Positions 27,313-35,677 of a stretch of DNA of 64,000 nucleotides are shown in pieces (positions within the stretch are counted from its first letter, which is position 1; each line of letters opens with the position of its first letter). A program made the translations under genes and the position numbers. Under the pieces are notes generated by a model, which was given only the letters and a program-made list of their open reading frames with translations, made no database searches and was not told the DNA's origin. This DNA comes from Bacteroidales bacterium (GTDB lineage: Bacteria; Bacteroidota; Bacteroidia; Bacteroidales; F082): positions 1 to 64,000 of the forward strand of contig JAFSJF010000037.1 in the NCBI GenBank assembly GCA_017439405.1. Direction: 5' to 3'.

Positions 27313-27497
27313 GTTAACTCAACTGGCTATGGAACCCTAAAACAACTTTTAATTGCAATAAAACCCCTCGGAAATTCGTTGTTCTTAATTCAAATGATAA
27401 TCATTATGTCGAAGAACAACTGGGAAAATACAACTTTGTATTCGACAGCATTCAAGAGATAACGGATGCGGAGGTACAAGAACTGACAGAAATATGA
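27313..27497 (+). pseudogene. degenerate coding remnant, family unknown
   Basis: Two frames carry protein-like sequence: STGYGTLKQLLIAI, then after a shift RKFVVLNSNDNHYVEEQLGK and VFDSIQEITDAEVQELTEI before TGA at 27495. The sudden frame change without a start suggests the worn 3' end of a gene. I do not recognise the family. It sits at the boundary between the CDP-sugar cassette and the DUF262 operon. Confidence 0.4.
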
Positions 27498-27503
27498 GAA
27501 AAA

Positions 27504-28874
27504 ATGGCATCCATAGAACTATTATTAAAAAGCGGCGAAAATAAGGTTCTGCTTGCCGCAACAGAAAACAGAGAAGACTATTATCTGGTGGATTCAGAAG
27601 GTAATCGCCACATGACGGTTAAGCTTGATGGAGTACGCTTCAAGATAGTAGATGACGGTGATGTAATTGAACAGTCTGACATTTTGAATGAGAAGCTGGA
27701 CAACCTCGCCCTGAAGGTGGCGGATGAGAATCAGACAGAAATAGACGAGAATGAGTTTACGGAAGCACAAGAGATTACCCCATACAATCCTGACGATATC
27801 CGTGTCCATCAGAAACAGTTCAGCATCAAGTTCATAGAGGAGATGATAGAGAACGGAGATATTGACTTTACTCCAGATTTCCAACGGAATTTTGTGTGGA
27901 ACTCCATCCAGAAGTCGAAACTGATTGAATCTCTGTTGCTTAGAATACCGCTCCCCATCTTCTATTTTGCAGAAGACAAGGAGGGGCGGCTGACTATTGT
28001 GGACGGTCTGCAACGACTTACCACAATCAAGGAATTTATGAATAACGAATTTCCACTGAACTATTTGGAATACTTGAATGAAGGGGTCAGAGGCAGGTAT
28101 TATAAATCAAATCCTGAAAAGAAGCAAGTAGGTATTGATGCCAAGTACTACAGATGGTTCAATATGTCGCAGTTTGCTGTGAATGTGATCGACCCCTCGT
28201 CTCCATACAAAGTCAAGTATGATATATTCCGTCGAATCAATACTGGCGGAAGACCCTTGAATAATCAGGAAATAAGAAACTGTCTGTCATCGAAAAAGCT
28301 GCGTGCGTTGTTGTTAGACATGACTGCACTCGATGTGTTCAAGGAAGCTACGAACGGAAGCGTAAAGAACACAAGAATGGCAGACCGCGAGGTGGCTTTA
28401 CGTTTTATCTCATTCTATGATGCATACAAGAAAGATGCGACACTAAAGACCAGCTACGACGGCTATATGGAGTATTTCCTTGATACCACCACAGAAGATT
28501 ATTTCAACGTGACGGAAGACAGATCACGCAGTCTATTGGAATTGTTTGAAAACGCGATGAAGAATGCTGTTCTGTTGTTTGGTGGCAGGAACGCATTCAG
28601 GAAACTGAAATATGAGAATGGGGTGGTGGATTCCTGGAAACAGTTGTTTAACAAGGCATTGTTTGTTGCATGGTCGGTTCAGTTGGCAGACATCCCCCAT
28701 GTGCAGCTTGCCCAGAAGTACCCACAGGATTACTTACTCGAACCTTTTGCAAGGCTGATGAAGGAGGACGAACAATTGATGTATTTTATTTCATATGGAA
28801 CAAACGGTAAGTCAAACCTGGAGTACACTTTCCTGAAGGTTGCAGAACTGATTAAAGAGAAAATAGAGCTATGA
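27504..28874 (+). CDS. DUF262 (GmrSD N-terminal-like) protein
   Basis: A 456-residue protein. Residues about 105-260 form a DUF262 domain: PDFQRNFVW, then the DGLQRLTT motif (Asp167-Gln170-Arg171), the ParB/Srx-like catalytic signature of this family, then FRRINTGGRPLNNQEIRN. DUF262 domains in the type IV restriction enzyme GmrS are nucleotide-hydrolysing. The first about 100 residues are acidic and unrelated to GmrSD, and there is no DUF1524 HNH nuclease domain. It starts a three-gene operon, overlapping the ATPase by four bases. A role in defence is inferred from family and context. Confidence 0.88.
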   Translation: MASIELLLKSGENKVLLAATENREDYYLVDSEGNRHMTVKLDGVRFKIVDDGDVIEQSDILNEKLDNLALKVADENQTEIDENEFTEAQEITPYNPDDIRVHQKQFSIKFIEEMIENGDIDFTPDFQRNFVWNSIQKSKLIESLLLRIPLPIFYFAEDKEGRLTIVDGLQRLTTIKEFMNNEFPLNYLEYLNEGVRGRYYKSNPEKKQVGIDAKYYRWFNMSQFAVNVIDPSSPYKVKYDIFRRINTGGRPLNNQEIRNCLSSKKLRALLLDMTALDVFKEATNGSVKNTRMADREVALRFISFYDAYKKDATLKTSYDGYMEYFLDTTTEDYFNVTEDRSRSLLELFENAMKNAVLLFGGRNAFRKLKYENGVVDSWKQLFNKALFVAWSVQLADIPHVQLAQKYPQDYLLEPFARLMKEDEQLMYFISYGTNGKSNLEYTFLKVAELIKEKIEL

Positions 28875-29998
28875 TAAATTTCCATATTGAGAATTTCAAG
28901 TGCTACTACAACACAGATATTCCGATAAACTATCTGACGGTACTGGCTGGTGCAAACGGAAACGGTAAGAGCACTGCCATTCAGGCCCTATTGATGATGC
29001 GCAATACATACGATATGAGAATGGAGGAGTATGCAGATGCAAATATCGAATTGAATGGACCGTATTGTCTTTCGCTTGGTACTACACTTGACGTCATACC
29101 AGTGGAAGCAGAGCGAAACAGTAAGATGGTGCTGTCATTATCAGAGAATAATAAGTTCTTGGCAAGTTACACCTATCCTCTCAGTGATGAACATGCCGAA
29201 TTGTCACTGAGACTCTCAGAACAGCGTTGTTTGGGTGATAAGGAGGAAATGTTGTTGTTCAAGAATGCGTTTTACTATCTGAATGCAGAACGCATTGGTC
29301 CTCGAATCTCGCAAGGGATAAAAATGCATAAGTATGCCAATGTAGGATGGCAAGGAGAGTATTGTGCACAGATACTGGCAGAGAATTCTTCGGTGAGAGT
29401 TTTTGCTGTGGATAAAGAACGGGCATACGATACCGAAAAGTCTCTTGACTTGTTAACTCAGACCCAGTTGTGGATGCAGAAGCTATTTCCAGGCATCATA
29501 ATCAATAGTGAAATCAACTCGAAATCACTGACTGCCCAGATTAGTATCACGCATAATTATACATCATCAGGTGCATCTGTGCTCTCTACAAATGTTGGTT
29601 TTGGGGTGAGCTATGTGCTACCGCTTATTATAACTGGACTAATAGCAGAAAAAGGTACGATGATGATTGTGGAGAACCCTGAGGCGCATCTTCATCCGTC
29701 TGCACAGACGAGTATTGCTGAGTTTCTTGCCAAGATAGCACAGACGGGAGTGTATGTTGTCGTAGAAACCCACAGCGACCATTTTATCAACGGCATACAG
29801 ATAGCGGTCGCTGAAAAGCAGCTTGCCCCCCAACGGGTCGTCATCGATTATGTCAATCAGATTAAAGAGACACATCGGCCTGAGATAAAACCAATTACCT
29901 TGTCGGAAAAAGCAGAGTTGTCAGAATGGCCAGACGGCTTCTTTAATCAGACCCAGAAGAACTACGCGAGACTGTTTAATTTGAGGATGAATGGATAG
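28871..29998 (+). CDS. AAA/SMC-like ATPase, DUF3696-type
   Basis: A 375-residue ATPase of the OLD/ABC-like AAA group. Walker A is GANGNGKST (residues 27-35), Walker B is MMIVENPEAHLHP (residues 264-276), and the H-loop region is VETHSDHFINGI; the C-terminal GFFNQTQKN segment resembles the DUF3696 ending. There is no TOPRIM domain. It overlaps its upstream partner by four bases and the downstream gene by eight, so the three products are probably made in fixed ratio. It may sense a trigger and control the other two proteins. Confidence 0.88.
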   Translation: MINFHIENFKCYYNTDIPINYLTVLAGANGNGKSTAIQALLMMRNTYDMRMEEYADANIELNGPYCLSLGTTLDVIPVEAERNSKMVLSLSENNKFLASYTYPLSDEHAELSLRLSEQRCLGDKEEMLLFKNAFYYLNAERIGPRISQGIKMHKYANVGWQGEYCAQILAENSSVRVFAVDKERAYDTEKSLDLLTQTQLWMQKLFPGIIINSEINSKSLTAQISITHNYTSSGASVLSTNVGFGVSYVLPLIITGLIAEKGTMMIVENPEAHLHPSAQTSIAEFLAKIAQTGVYVVVETHSDHFINGIQIAVAEKQLAPQRVVIDYVNQIKETHRPEIKPITLSEKAELSEWPDGFFNQTQKNYARLFNLRMNG

Positions 29999-30689
29999 TT
30001 ATTACTTCTTACATACGAGAAGTCTGTGCAATATTGACTATTGCACGTATAAGGCAGGTCTGACGGTGTTGAACTCACTTACACTTGAAATGCAGGAAGA
30101 AGAAAAACGGCTGAAAAACGAAGCCGTGTATAAAAATCCATTGTATGTGCAATTATTTGACGACTATGCGGAGACTGCTGCAATCATACAATTCATCGAG
30201 CAGTGTGCGTCAATTGATACAGACATTGTCAATGATGCGATGTTTCAGACTAAATATCCGAATAAAAGTGCCGGTTTTTGGGGCGTTAGTTTTGTCGGTA
30301 TTTCAGGAATCGCATCCAATAGGATGGTTGTTGATTCGGCATCTTTGAAGGAATGTCGAAAGTGCTTCTTGGACAATTGTATAAAACATGGTAATGACAA
30401 AGATCTTCCTGTCATTTTGTTGAATCGTTTTCCGGCATTTTCCTTCACTAAGGAAGCTCAGGATGATTTGCTTTGGTGGAAGCACAATGCAAAAGGGCTG
30501 CTTGGAACTGTCATTGATTTATTGGACGATATTCCTTTCCATCCGTTTACTGGAGGATTAGGTAAAACTGAAGTGTTGAAGAATAGAACACCTTCTACAT
30601 CGTCAAAGAGGATAACACATGAAGACAGACTCACATACTCCTATGGGACGATAACTACAATCCAAAGGTGTAAGGAACACTACAAATAA
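29991..30689 (+). CDS. unknown N-terminal domain fused to a YoeB/Txe-like RNase toxin domain
   Basis: A 232-residue protein. Residues 1 to about 145 match nothing I recognise (helical, with KAGLTVLNSLTLEMQEEEKR near the start and a glycine-rich GFWGVSFVGISGIASNRMV). Residues about 150-232 match the YoeB/Txe mRNA-interferase fold: FTKEAQDDLLWWK, the PFTGGLGKTEVLK loop with Glu194, KRITHEDRLTYSY with Arg213, and CKEHYK at the end with His230-Tyr231. These correspond to the catalytic Glu46, Arg65, His83 and Tyr84 of E. coli YoeB. No YefM antitoxin gene is nearby. The third position in the DUF262-ATPase operon suggests an effector held inactive by its partners. Confidence 0.8.
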   Translation: MDSYYFLHTRSLCNIDYCTYKAGLTVLNSLTLEMQEEEKRLKNEAVYKNPLYVQLFDDYAETAAIIQFIEQCASIDTDIVNDAMFQTKYPNKSAGFWGVSFVGISGIASNRMVVDSASLKECRKCFLDNCIKHGNDKDLPVILLNRFPAFSFTKEAQDDLLWWKHNAKGLLGTVIDLLDDIPFHPFTGGLGKTEVLKNRTPSTSSKRITHEDRLTYSYGTITTIQRCKEHYK

Positions 30690-30787
30690 ACGTAAGCGAG
30701 TTTGTGTGTGAACTGACGATCTATTTATGTTGCCGTACAGTCATCACTTCTATACGCGACTATTAATGGAATAATAATTTTGTTTTT

Positions 30788-31996
30788 ATGAATATTATTC
30801 TCCTCACCATGTCCCGAATCACTGAGATTTCCAGTCGGGGCATTTATATCGACCTTATGCGAAAGTTTCGCGATGAGGGCCATAGTGTTTACATTGTAAC
30901 TCCCCATGAGCGTTCTTTGGGGAGGCCAACCGAATTGGAACAGGTGGATGGCGTGAATATCTTAGGGGTAAAAACGCTTAACCTGCAAAAGACAAGTGTA
31001 ATAGAAAAAGGTATAGGTCAAGTGCTTGTGGAAAGTCAATACAAACGTGCCATCAAAAAATATCTGAAAGGAGTTAATATCGACCTGATACTTTACAGCA
31101 CGCCACCAATCACATTCCCGAAGGTTATCAAATACTTGAAACAGCAAAATAAAGGTGCAAAAACTTATTTGCTACTGAAGGATATCTTTCCTCAAAATGC
31201 TGTGGATATTGGCATGATGAGCAAGACGGGAGTGAAAGGTGTCCTGTATCGTTTTTTCCGTAATAAGGAGAAAAACCTCTACCGTATGTCGGATTACATC
31301 GGCTGCATGAGTCCGGCTAATGTGGAATACGTGCTGAAGCACAATCCGGAAATTTCACCAGAGAGGGTGGAGGTTGCTCCTAATAGTGTGGAGTTGAGAG
31401 TTGAGGGTTTAGAGTCAGTTGATAGTTCAAAAATTAAAGAGAAGTATGGATTGCCGATGGATAGACCTATCTTTATTTATGGAGGCAATTTGGGTAAGCC
31501 GCAAGGGATTCCGTTTTTGATTCAGTGTTTGGATGCTAATGCCAACCGTACTGATTGTCATTTTGTGGTTATTGGTAGTGGAACAGAACGAAAAAAGTTG
31601 GTTGCTTGGTATGAATCGCATCGTCCTCAATCGGTAACAGTCATGGAGAAACTCCCCAAAGAAGATTATGACCGGCTGGCATCTTCGTGTGACGTGGGTC
31701 TTATCTTCCTTGACCATCGTTTTACTATACCGAACTATCCTTCTCGCTTGTTACCTTATTTGGAAAACAAGATGCCAATCATTGCGGCTACTGATCCTAA
31801 TTGTGATACGGGTAAAATAGCCGAAGAAAATGGCTACGGCTATTGGTGTGAGAGTAACTCGGTAGAAGCGTTCACCAAAGTGGTTGACAAAATGATAAAG
31901 AGCGACCTTAAAGCCATGGGCGAAAACGGTTATAAATTCCTTTGCGAAAACTATCTTGTTCAAAATACATATAATGCAATAATAAGCCATGTATAA
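30788..31996 (+). CDS. GT4-family glycosyltransferase (WcaI/WbuB-like)
   Basis: A 402-residue GT-B glycosyltransferase. N-terminal MNIILLTMSRITEISSRG, the LLKDIFPQNAVDIGM and SDYIGCMSPAN segments, VEVAPNSVE, and the donor motif PNYPSRLLPYLENKMPIIAA are typical of FucNAc/sugar transferases of the WbuB type. Residues about 202-214 are an in-frame insertion made by a heptanucleotide array (31391-31429), placed just before the donor domain. It overlaps the sugar transferase gene by eight bases. FucNAc is a plausible donor because the fnl genes are in the window. Confidence 0.88.
   Translation: MNIILLTMSRITEISSRGIYIDLMRKFRDEGHSVYIVTPHERSLGRPTELEQVDGVNILGVKTLNLQKTSVIEKGIGQVLVESQYKRAIKKYLKGVNIDLILYSTPPITFPKVIKYLKQQNKGAKTYLLLKDIFPQNAVDIGMMSKTGVKGVLYRFFRNKEKNLYRMSDYIGCMSPANVEYVLKHNPEISPERVEVAPNSVELRVEGLESVDSSKIKEKYGLPMDRPIFIYGGNLGKPQGIPFLIQCLDANANRTDCHFVVIGSGTERKKLVAWYESHRPQSVTVMEKLPKEDYDRLASSCDVGLIFLDHRFTIPNYPSRLLPYLENKMPIIAATDPNCDTGKIAEENGYGYWCESNSVEAFTKVVDKMIKSDLKAMGENGYKFLCENYLVQNTYNAIISHV
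31391..31429 (+). repeat. heptanucleotide array inside the glycosyltransferase gene
   Basis: Units gagttga, gagttga, gggttta, gagtcag, ttgatag. It shares GTTGAGAGTTGAGGGTTTAG exactly with the reverse complement of 11051-11112, in an unrelated gene. Confidence 0.85.
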
Positions 31997-32585
31997 AAAT
32001 CTTTTCAAACGAGTCTTTGACTTCACTATTGCTTTAATAGCCTTGCTTCTTATTGGCTGGCTGTTAATCATAATTGCCATTCTGTTGCATTTCGCCAACA
32101 AGGGTGCTGGTGCATTCTTCTATCAGGAACGTCCGGGCAAGGATGAAAAGATTTTCAAGGTCATCAAGTTCAAGAGCATGACCGACGAGAAGGATGAAAA
32201 CGGCAATCTTTTGCCAAATGAGAAACGTATTACCCCTATCGGAAAGTTTATCCGCAAGTTCTCTCTCGACGAATTACCTCAGCTAATCAACGTACTGAAA
32301 GGCGACATGGCTTTCATTGGGCCGCGTCCTTTATTGATTAAATACCTTCCTCTTTATAGTGAGGAACAGCATCGTCGTCATGAGGTGAGACCTGGTATGT
32401 CGGGTTGGGCACAAGTAAATGGAAGAAATAATATTTCATGGACGGAAAAATTCAAATTGGATGTGTGGTATGTTGACCATTGTTCATTGTGGTTGGATAT
32501 CAAGATTATATTTATGACCGTCAAGAATGTGTTGGCTGGCAAGGATGTCGCCATATCAACGGGAGGTTTTGACGGTACAAACTAA
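31989..32585 (+). CDS. initiating sugar-phosphate transferase (PglC/WcaJ C-terminal type)
   Basis: A 198-residue polyprenol-phosphate sugar-1-phosphate transferase of the small PglC form. One N-terminal re-entrant membrane helix (FDFTIALIALLLIGWLLIII), the FKVIKFKSM motif, the catalytic SLDELPQLINVLKGDMAFIG with the Asp-Glu pair, and GPRP with a basic C-terminus are all present. It starts repeat-unit synthesis by putting the first sugar phosphate on undecaprenyl phosphate at the inner membrane. Confidence 0.93.
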   Translation: MYKNLFKRVFDFTIALIALLLIGWLLIIIAILLHFANKGAGAFFYQERPGKDEKIFKVIKFKSMTDEKDENGNLLPNEKRITPIGKFIRKFSLDELPQLINVLKGDMAFIGPRPLLIKYLPLYSEEQHRRHEVRPGMSGWAQVNGRNNISWTEKFKLDVWYVDHCSLWLDIKIIFMTVKNVLAGKDVAISTGGFDGTN

Positions 32586-32594
32586 AGCATTGAT

Positions 32595-33830
32595 ATGAAA
32601 ATAATGGTATTGGCTGGCGGCAACGATCAGGCCGCTTTGATTCAAGAAATAAGAAAAAAGATAGAAGGGGTTGAAGTCATTCTGATTGACTTTGCTCCCA
32701 ATGTGGTGGCTGCCAAATACGCCGACAGGCATATTGTGGAAAGCACGATGGATTTGCCTAAAGTGAAGGAAATAGCCCAACGTGAGAAGGTGGATTATAT
32801 CATGACTGCTTGTGGCGACCAGCCGCTGCTCACTATGGCAGTTGTATCGGAAGAATTGGGGTTGCCATGCTACCTCTCCAAGAAGCAGGTACTCAACCTC
32901 ACCAACAAGATGTATATGAAGCGTCTGATGGTGGATAACGACATTCCAACATCACGCTTCAAGACATTCACTTCAAAAGACCAATTGAATACCGAAGGAC
33001 TTACATTTCCGCTTGTGGTGAAACCAGTTGACTCAAACGGATCAAAAGGAGTGCGTAAAGTGGTAAATATGGAGGAGCTGGAAAAATATGCCAAGGATGC
33101 TTTCAAGTTCACATTGTCCGACACCATTATTGTAGAAGAGTTCAATGAGGGTTTTGAAATCAGTGCTGACTTTTATGTGGTGGACGGCAAGGCTCAGAAA
33201 GCGATGTGGTGTCAGTTGAACAAGTATAAAGTGAACGACAGCACTCAGGTTATCTACCAAAGCGTCATCCCGCCAATCTTTTCGGATGCTGCATCGCAGA
33301 AATTGTCTGATATTGCTAACAAGATAGCCAAGGCTTACGAAGTGGATAATTCACCGCTGTTGATTCAAGCCATGATCAATGGTGACGATGTGAAAGTGAT
33401 TGAGTTTTCCGCACGTCTTGGCGGTGGTGCCAAATACAAGACCATCCAGAACGTGACTGGTTTTAATGTGCTGCGAGCCAACTTAGAGTCGATGCTTGGT
33501 GAGAAGCCGAAGGTTGAAATCAACGATGACGGACGTTGTTATTCGCGTTGCCATATCTATGTGGAAGGCGGCATTTTCACAGCTATCGATGGGTTGGAGC
33601 AATTGCAACAGCGTGGCATCATTGACGAATATGTGCTCACCAAACCATTTGGCGTGGAAACAGGTTCACCAAAATCAAGTAGCGACCGTGTGGCCTCCGT
33701 TTTTATCTCAGCCAAATCAAAAGAGGAACTTGGCAATAAAATCAAAGAAGCCATTGATAACATTAGGGTTCTGAATGAAGACGGAAACGACATGTTGTTC
33801 AGGGCAATGTATAGTAGCAATACGTTATAA
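32595..33830 (+). CDS. ATP-grasp ligase (carbamoyl-phosphate-synthase-like fold)
   Basis: A 411-residue ATP-grasp protein. A Rossmann-like pre-ATP-grasp domain (IMVLAGGNDQAALIQE), the lysine-rich ATP-binding part (FPLVVKPVDSNGSKGVRKV), and the metal-binding ending (VIEFSARLGGGAKY) are visible. Such enzymes join a carboxylate to an amine or similar nucleophile. The cobalamin-binding mutase-like gene starts four bases later, so the two probably work on one substrate. Product unknown. Confidence 0.85.
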   Translation: MKIMVLAGGNDQAALIQEIRKKIEGVEVILIDFAPNVVAAKYADRHIVESTMDLPKVKEIAQREKVDYIMTACGDQPLLTMAVVSEELGLPCYLSKKQVLNLTNKMYMKRLMVDNDIPTSRFKTFTSKDQLNTEGLTFPLVVKPVDSNGSKGVRKVVNMEELEKYAKDAFKFTLSDTIIVEEFNEGFEISADFYVVDGKAQKAMWCQLNKYKVNDSTQVIYQSVIPPIFSDAASQKLSDIANKIAKAYEVDNSPLLIQAMINGDDVKVIEFSARLGGGAKYKTIQNVTGFNVLRANLESMLGEKPKVEINDDGRCYSRCHIYVEGGIFTAIDGLEQLQQRGIIDEYVLTKPFGVETGSPKSSSDRVASVFISAKSKEELGNKIKEAIDNIRVLNEDGNDMLFRAMYSSNTL

Positions 33831-33833
33831 AAT

Positions 33834-35672
33834 ATGAGAAATCGTTTTTTTGTAGCGACCACTCTGGCCAACGACCCTCACACCGAGGGTCTGCACAATG
33901 CCAGCAAAATAGCGGCATTGGGTGGGGTGGAGAGTTATATCCTTCCACCTTCTTTGGACTATACCGACTTCTATAACGCCATCGACAAATACAAGCCTCA
34001 TTTCATTGGGTTGAGTTATCGTCAGAACGAGGAGGTGGCCATCAGGGAGCTGTTTAAGGTAGTCAGCTATTTTTCCACTACGGGGCTGATTAAGGAAACT
34101 GATGATGTGAAGATTCAGTTTGCTGGATTGCCCAAGACCATTCAGATTCTGAAGGACAAACTGAGCGAATTGCCCCTGCCGGTAATCCTTTGCCAGGCTT
34201 CACCCAATGTGTTGGAACGTGTGACAGAGACGGTCGATTATTTTGAAATCAAGCACGACCGTGAGGCCGTTATTCAAAAGGTGTATGAGGAATTGGTGCC
34301 CAAAGGCATCGAAATATTCAACCAGCTGGCTGATGAGGCAGTGCGTGGTGATGACTATAAGAACGAGCCGCCTTTGCCGATACCTTCAGTGAAGGCTTGT
34401 GGTGACTACATTACCCGCATACGTGAGTCTGAATTACCTGTTCTAAGGAGCCATTTTGGAATCCCAGACAAGACCATCAAGCCAACTGTTGAAGGTATCA
34501 AGCAATTAGCTGAAGCACGTGTGTTGGATGAAGTGTCTTTAGGCTCTAGTGACCTTTCGCAACGCTACTACGGACATCCTGAGATGTTCGAGCAATTGAA
34601 GAACGACGGTGGTGTTCCTTACAAGGATTTCGCTGATTTAGTGGCATTATATCAAGCATCGCGTTACGGCAATTTCCCTGGCGTGAAGCCCTATTGTCAT
34701 GTTACCGACTTGGTGGGGTTTGTGCATCAATGTCTTGATGCCGGTATGCTGAAAGGTGTGCATCAGGCTGTGCCGCTGTTTTGGTTCAACGAGTTGGATG
34801 GTCGAGGACCGGCATTGGTTCGTCCCAACATCAAGGAACACTTTGCCTGTGTGCGCGAGTTGGCCAAGAATGGCATTCCTGTCGAGATGAACGACCCCAA
34901 CCAATGGTCGTCACGCTGGGCACATGATACGATTATCGTCACCAGCTATGCTTTGATTAGTGCCGTGATGACGATGTGTGGTGTGGAGAATATGGTGCTC
35001 CAGATGCAGTTCAACAAGCCGAAAGAGACGGGCGACTATGCCGACTTGGCCAAGATGCAGGCTGGTTTGGAGATGGCTCGTCGCCTATCGTTAGGCCGTC
35101 GTAATCCTGCGCCCATATTCCGAGAAACTCGAACAGGTATTGAGAGCCTCAGTGCCGACATGACGTTGGCCAAATGGCAGCTGGCACGAAGCACCTTCCT
35201 TCAGATGTGTATGGACCCACACATCATCCACATTGTGAGCTATTGCGAGGCCAACTATGCTGCACGTCCTGCTGACATTATTGACAGTTCACGTCTTATT
35301 CGTCGAGCTGTGAAGATATTCCGCCAGCACAAGGAAGAGATTATGAAAGAGGTGAATGTGCCTATTGTGAACGAGCGTCGTGAGTACCTGTTGAAGGAAA
35401 GCTCATGGCTCGTGAACGAGATAGCAAAGATAAATCCCAAGTATCAGCTCGGGCCTATTGAGACCATGGCACAGTATGTGGGCGACCCCGATGTGCTGGC
35501 CACTGCTATTGAGCGGGGATATATGTCTGCTCCCGGCATAGTGAATGAGAAATACAAAGGTCACTTCATCACTAAGCCGCTTAAATACGGCATGATCAAC
35601 GTGGTGGATGACTATAACAATCCAAGAGTGATAACAGAAGCAGAACGACTATTGTTAGTCAATAAAAAATAA
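33834..35672 (+). CDS. cobalamin-binding mutase-like protein
   Basis: A 612-residue protein. The N-terminus (about 1-150) has a B12-binding-like fold with NDPHTEG matching the DxHxxG cobalt-ligand signature (His at residue 16), a GLSYRQ strand in the place of the SxL motif, and an FAGLP turn where GG is usual. The long C-terminal part (about 230-600) looks like a TIM barrel of the glutamate/methylaspartate mutase kind, with VEMNDPNQWSSRWAHDTI as a striking block. It would be an adenosylcobalamin-type rearrangement enzyme. Such an enzyme in a polysaccharide locus is unusual. Exact family and substrate are not identified. Confidence 0.6.
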   Translation: MRNRFFVATTLANDPHTEGLHNASKIAALGGVESYILPPSLDYTDFYNAIDKYKPHFIGLSYRQNEEVAIRELFKVVSYFSTTGLIKETDDVKIQFAGLPKTIQILKDKLSELPLPVILCQASPNVLERVTETVDYFEIKHDREAVIQKVYEELVPKGIEIFNQLADEAVRGDDYKNEPPLPIPSVKACGDYITRIRESELPVLRSHFGIPDKTIKPTVEGIKQLAEARVLDEVSLGSSDLSQRYYGHPEMFEQLKNDGGVPYKDFADLVALYQASRYGNFPGVKPYCHVTDLVGFVHQCLDAGMLKGVHQAVPLFWFNELDGRGPALVRPNIKEHFACVRELAKNGIPVEMNDPNQWSSRWAHDTIIVTSYALISAVMTMCGVENMVLQMQFNKPKETGDYADLAKMQAGLEMARRLSLGRRNPAPIFRETRTGIESLSADMTLAKWQLARSTFLQMCMDPHIIHIVSYCEANYAARPADIIDSSRLIRRAVKIFRQHKEEIMKEVNVPIVNERREYLLKESSWLVNEIAKINPKYQLGPIETMAQYVGDPDVLATAIERGYMSAPGIVNEKYKGHFITKPLKYGMINVVDDYNNPRVITEAERLLLVNKK

Positions 35673-35677
35673 TTATT

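Noticed and set aside
30775..30782. TAATTTTG as a promoter -7 box for the glycosyltransferase at 30788
   Set aside because: It lies only five bases from the start codon and has no -33 partner; probably chance in A/T-rich sequence.
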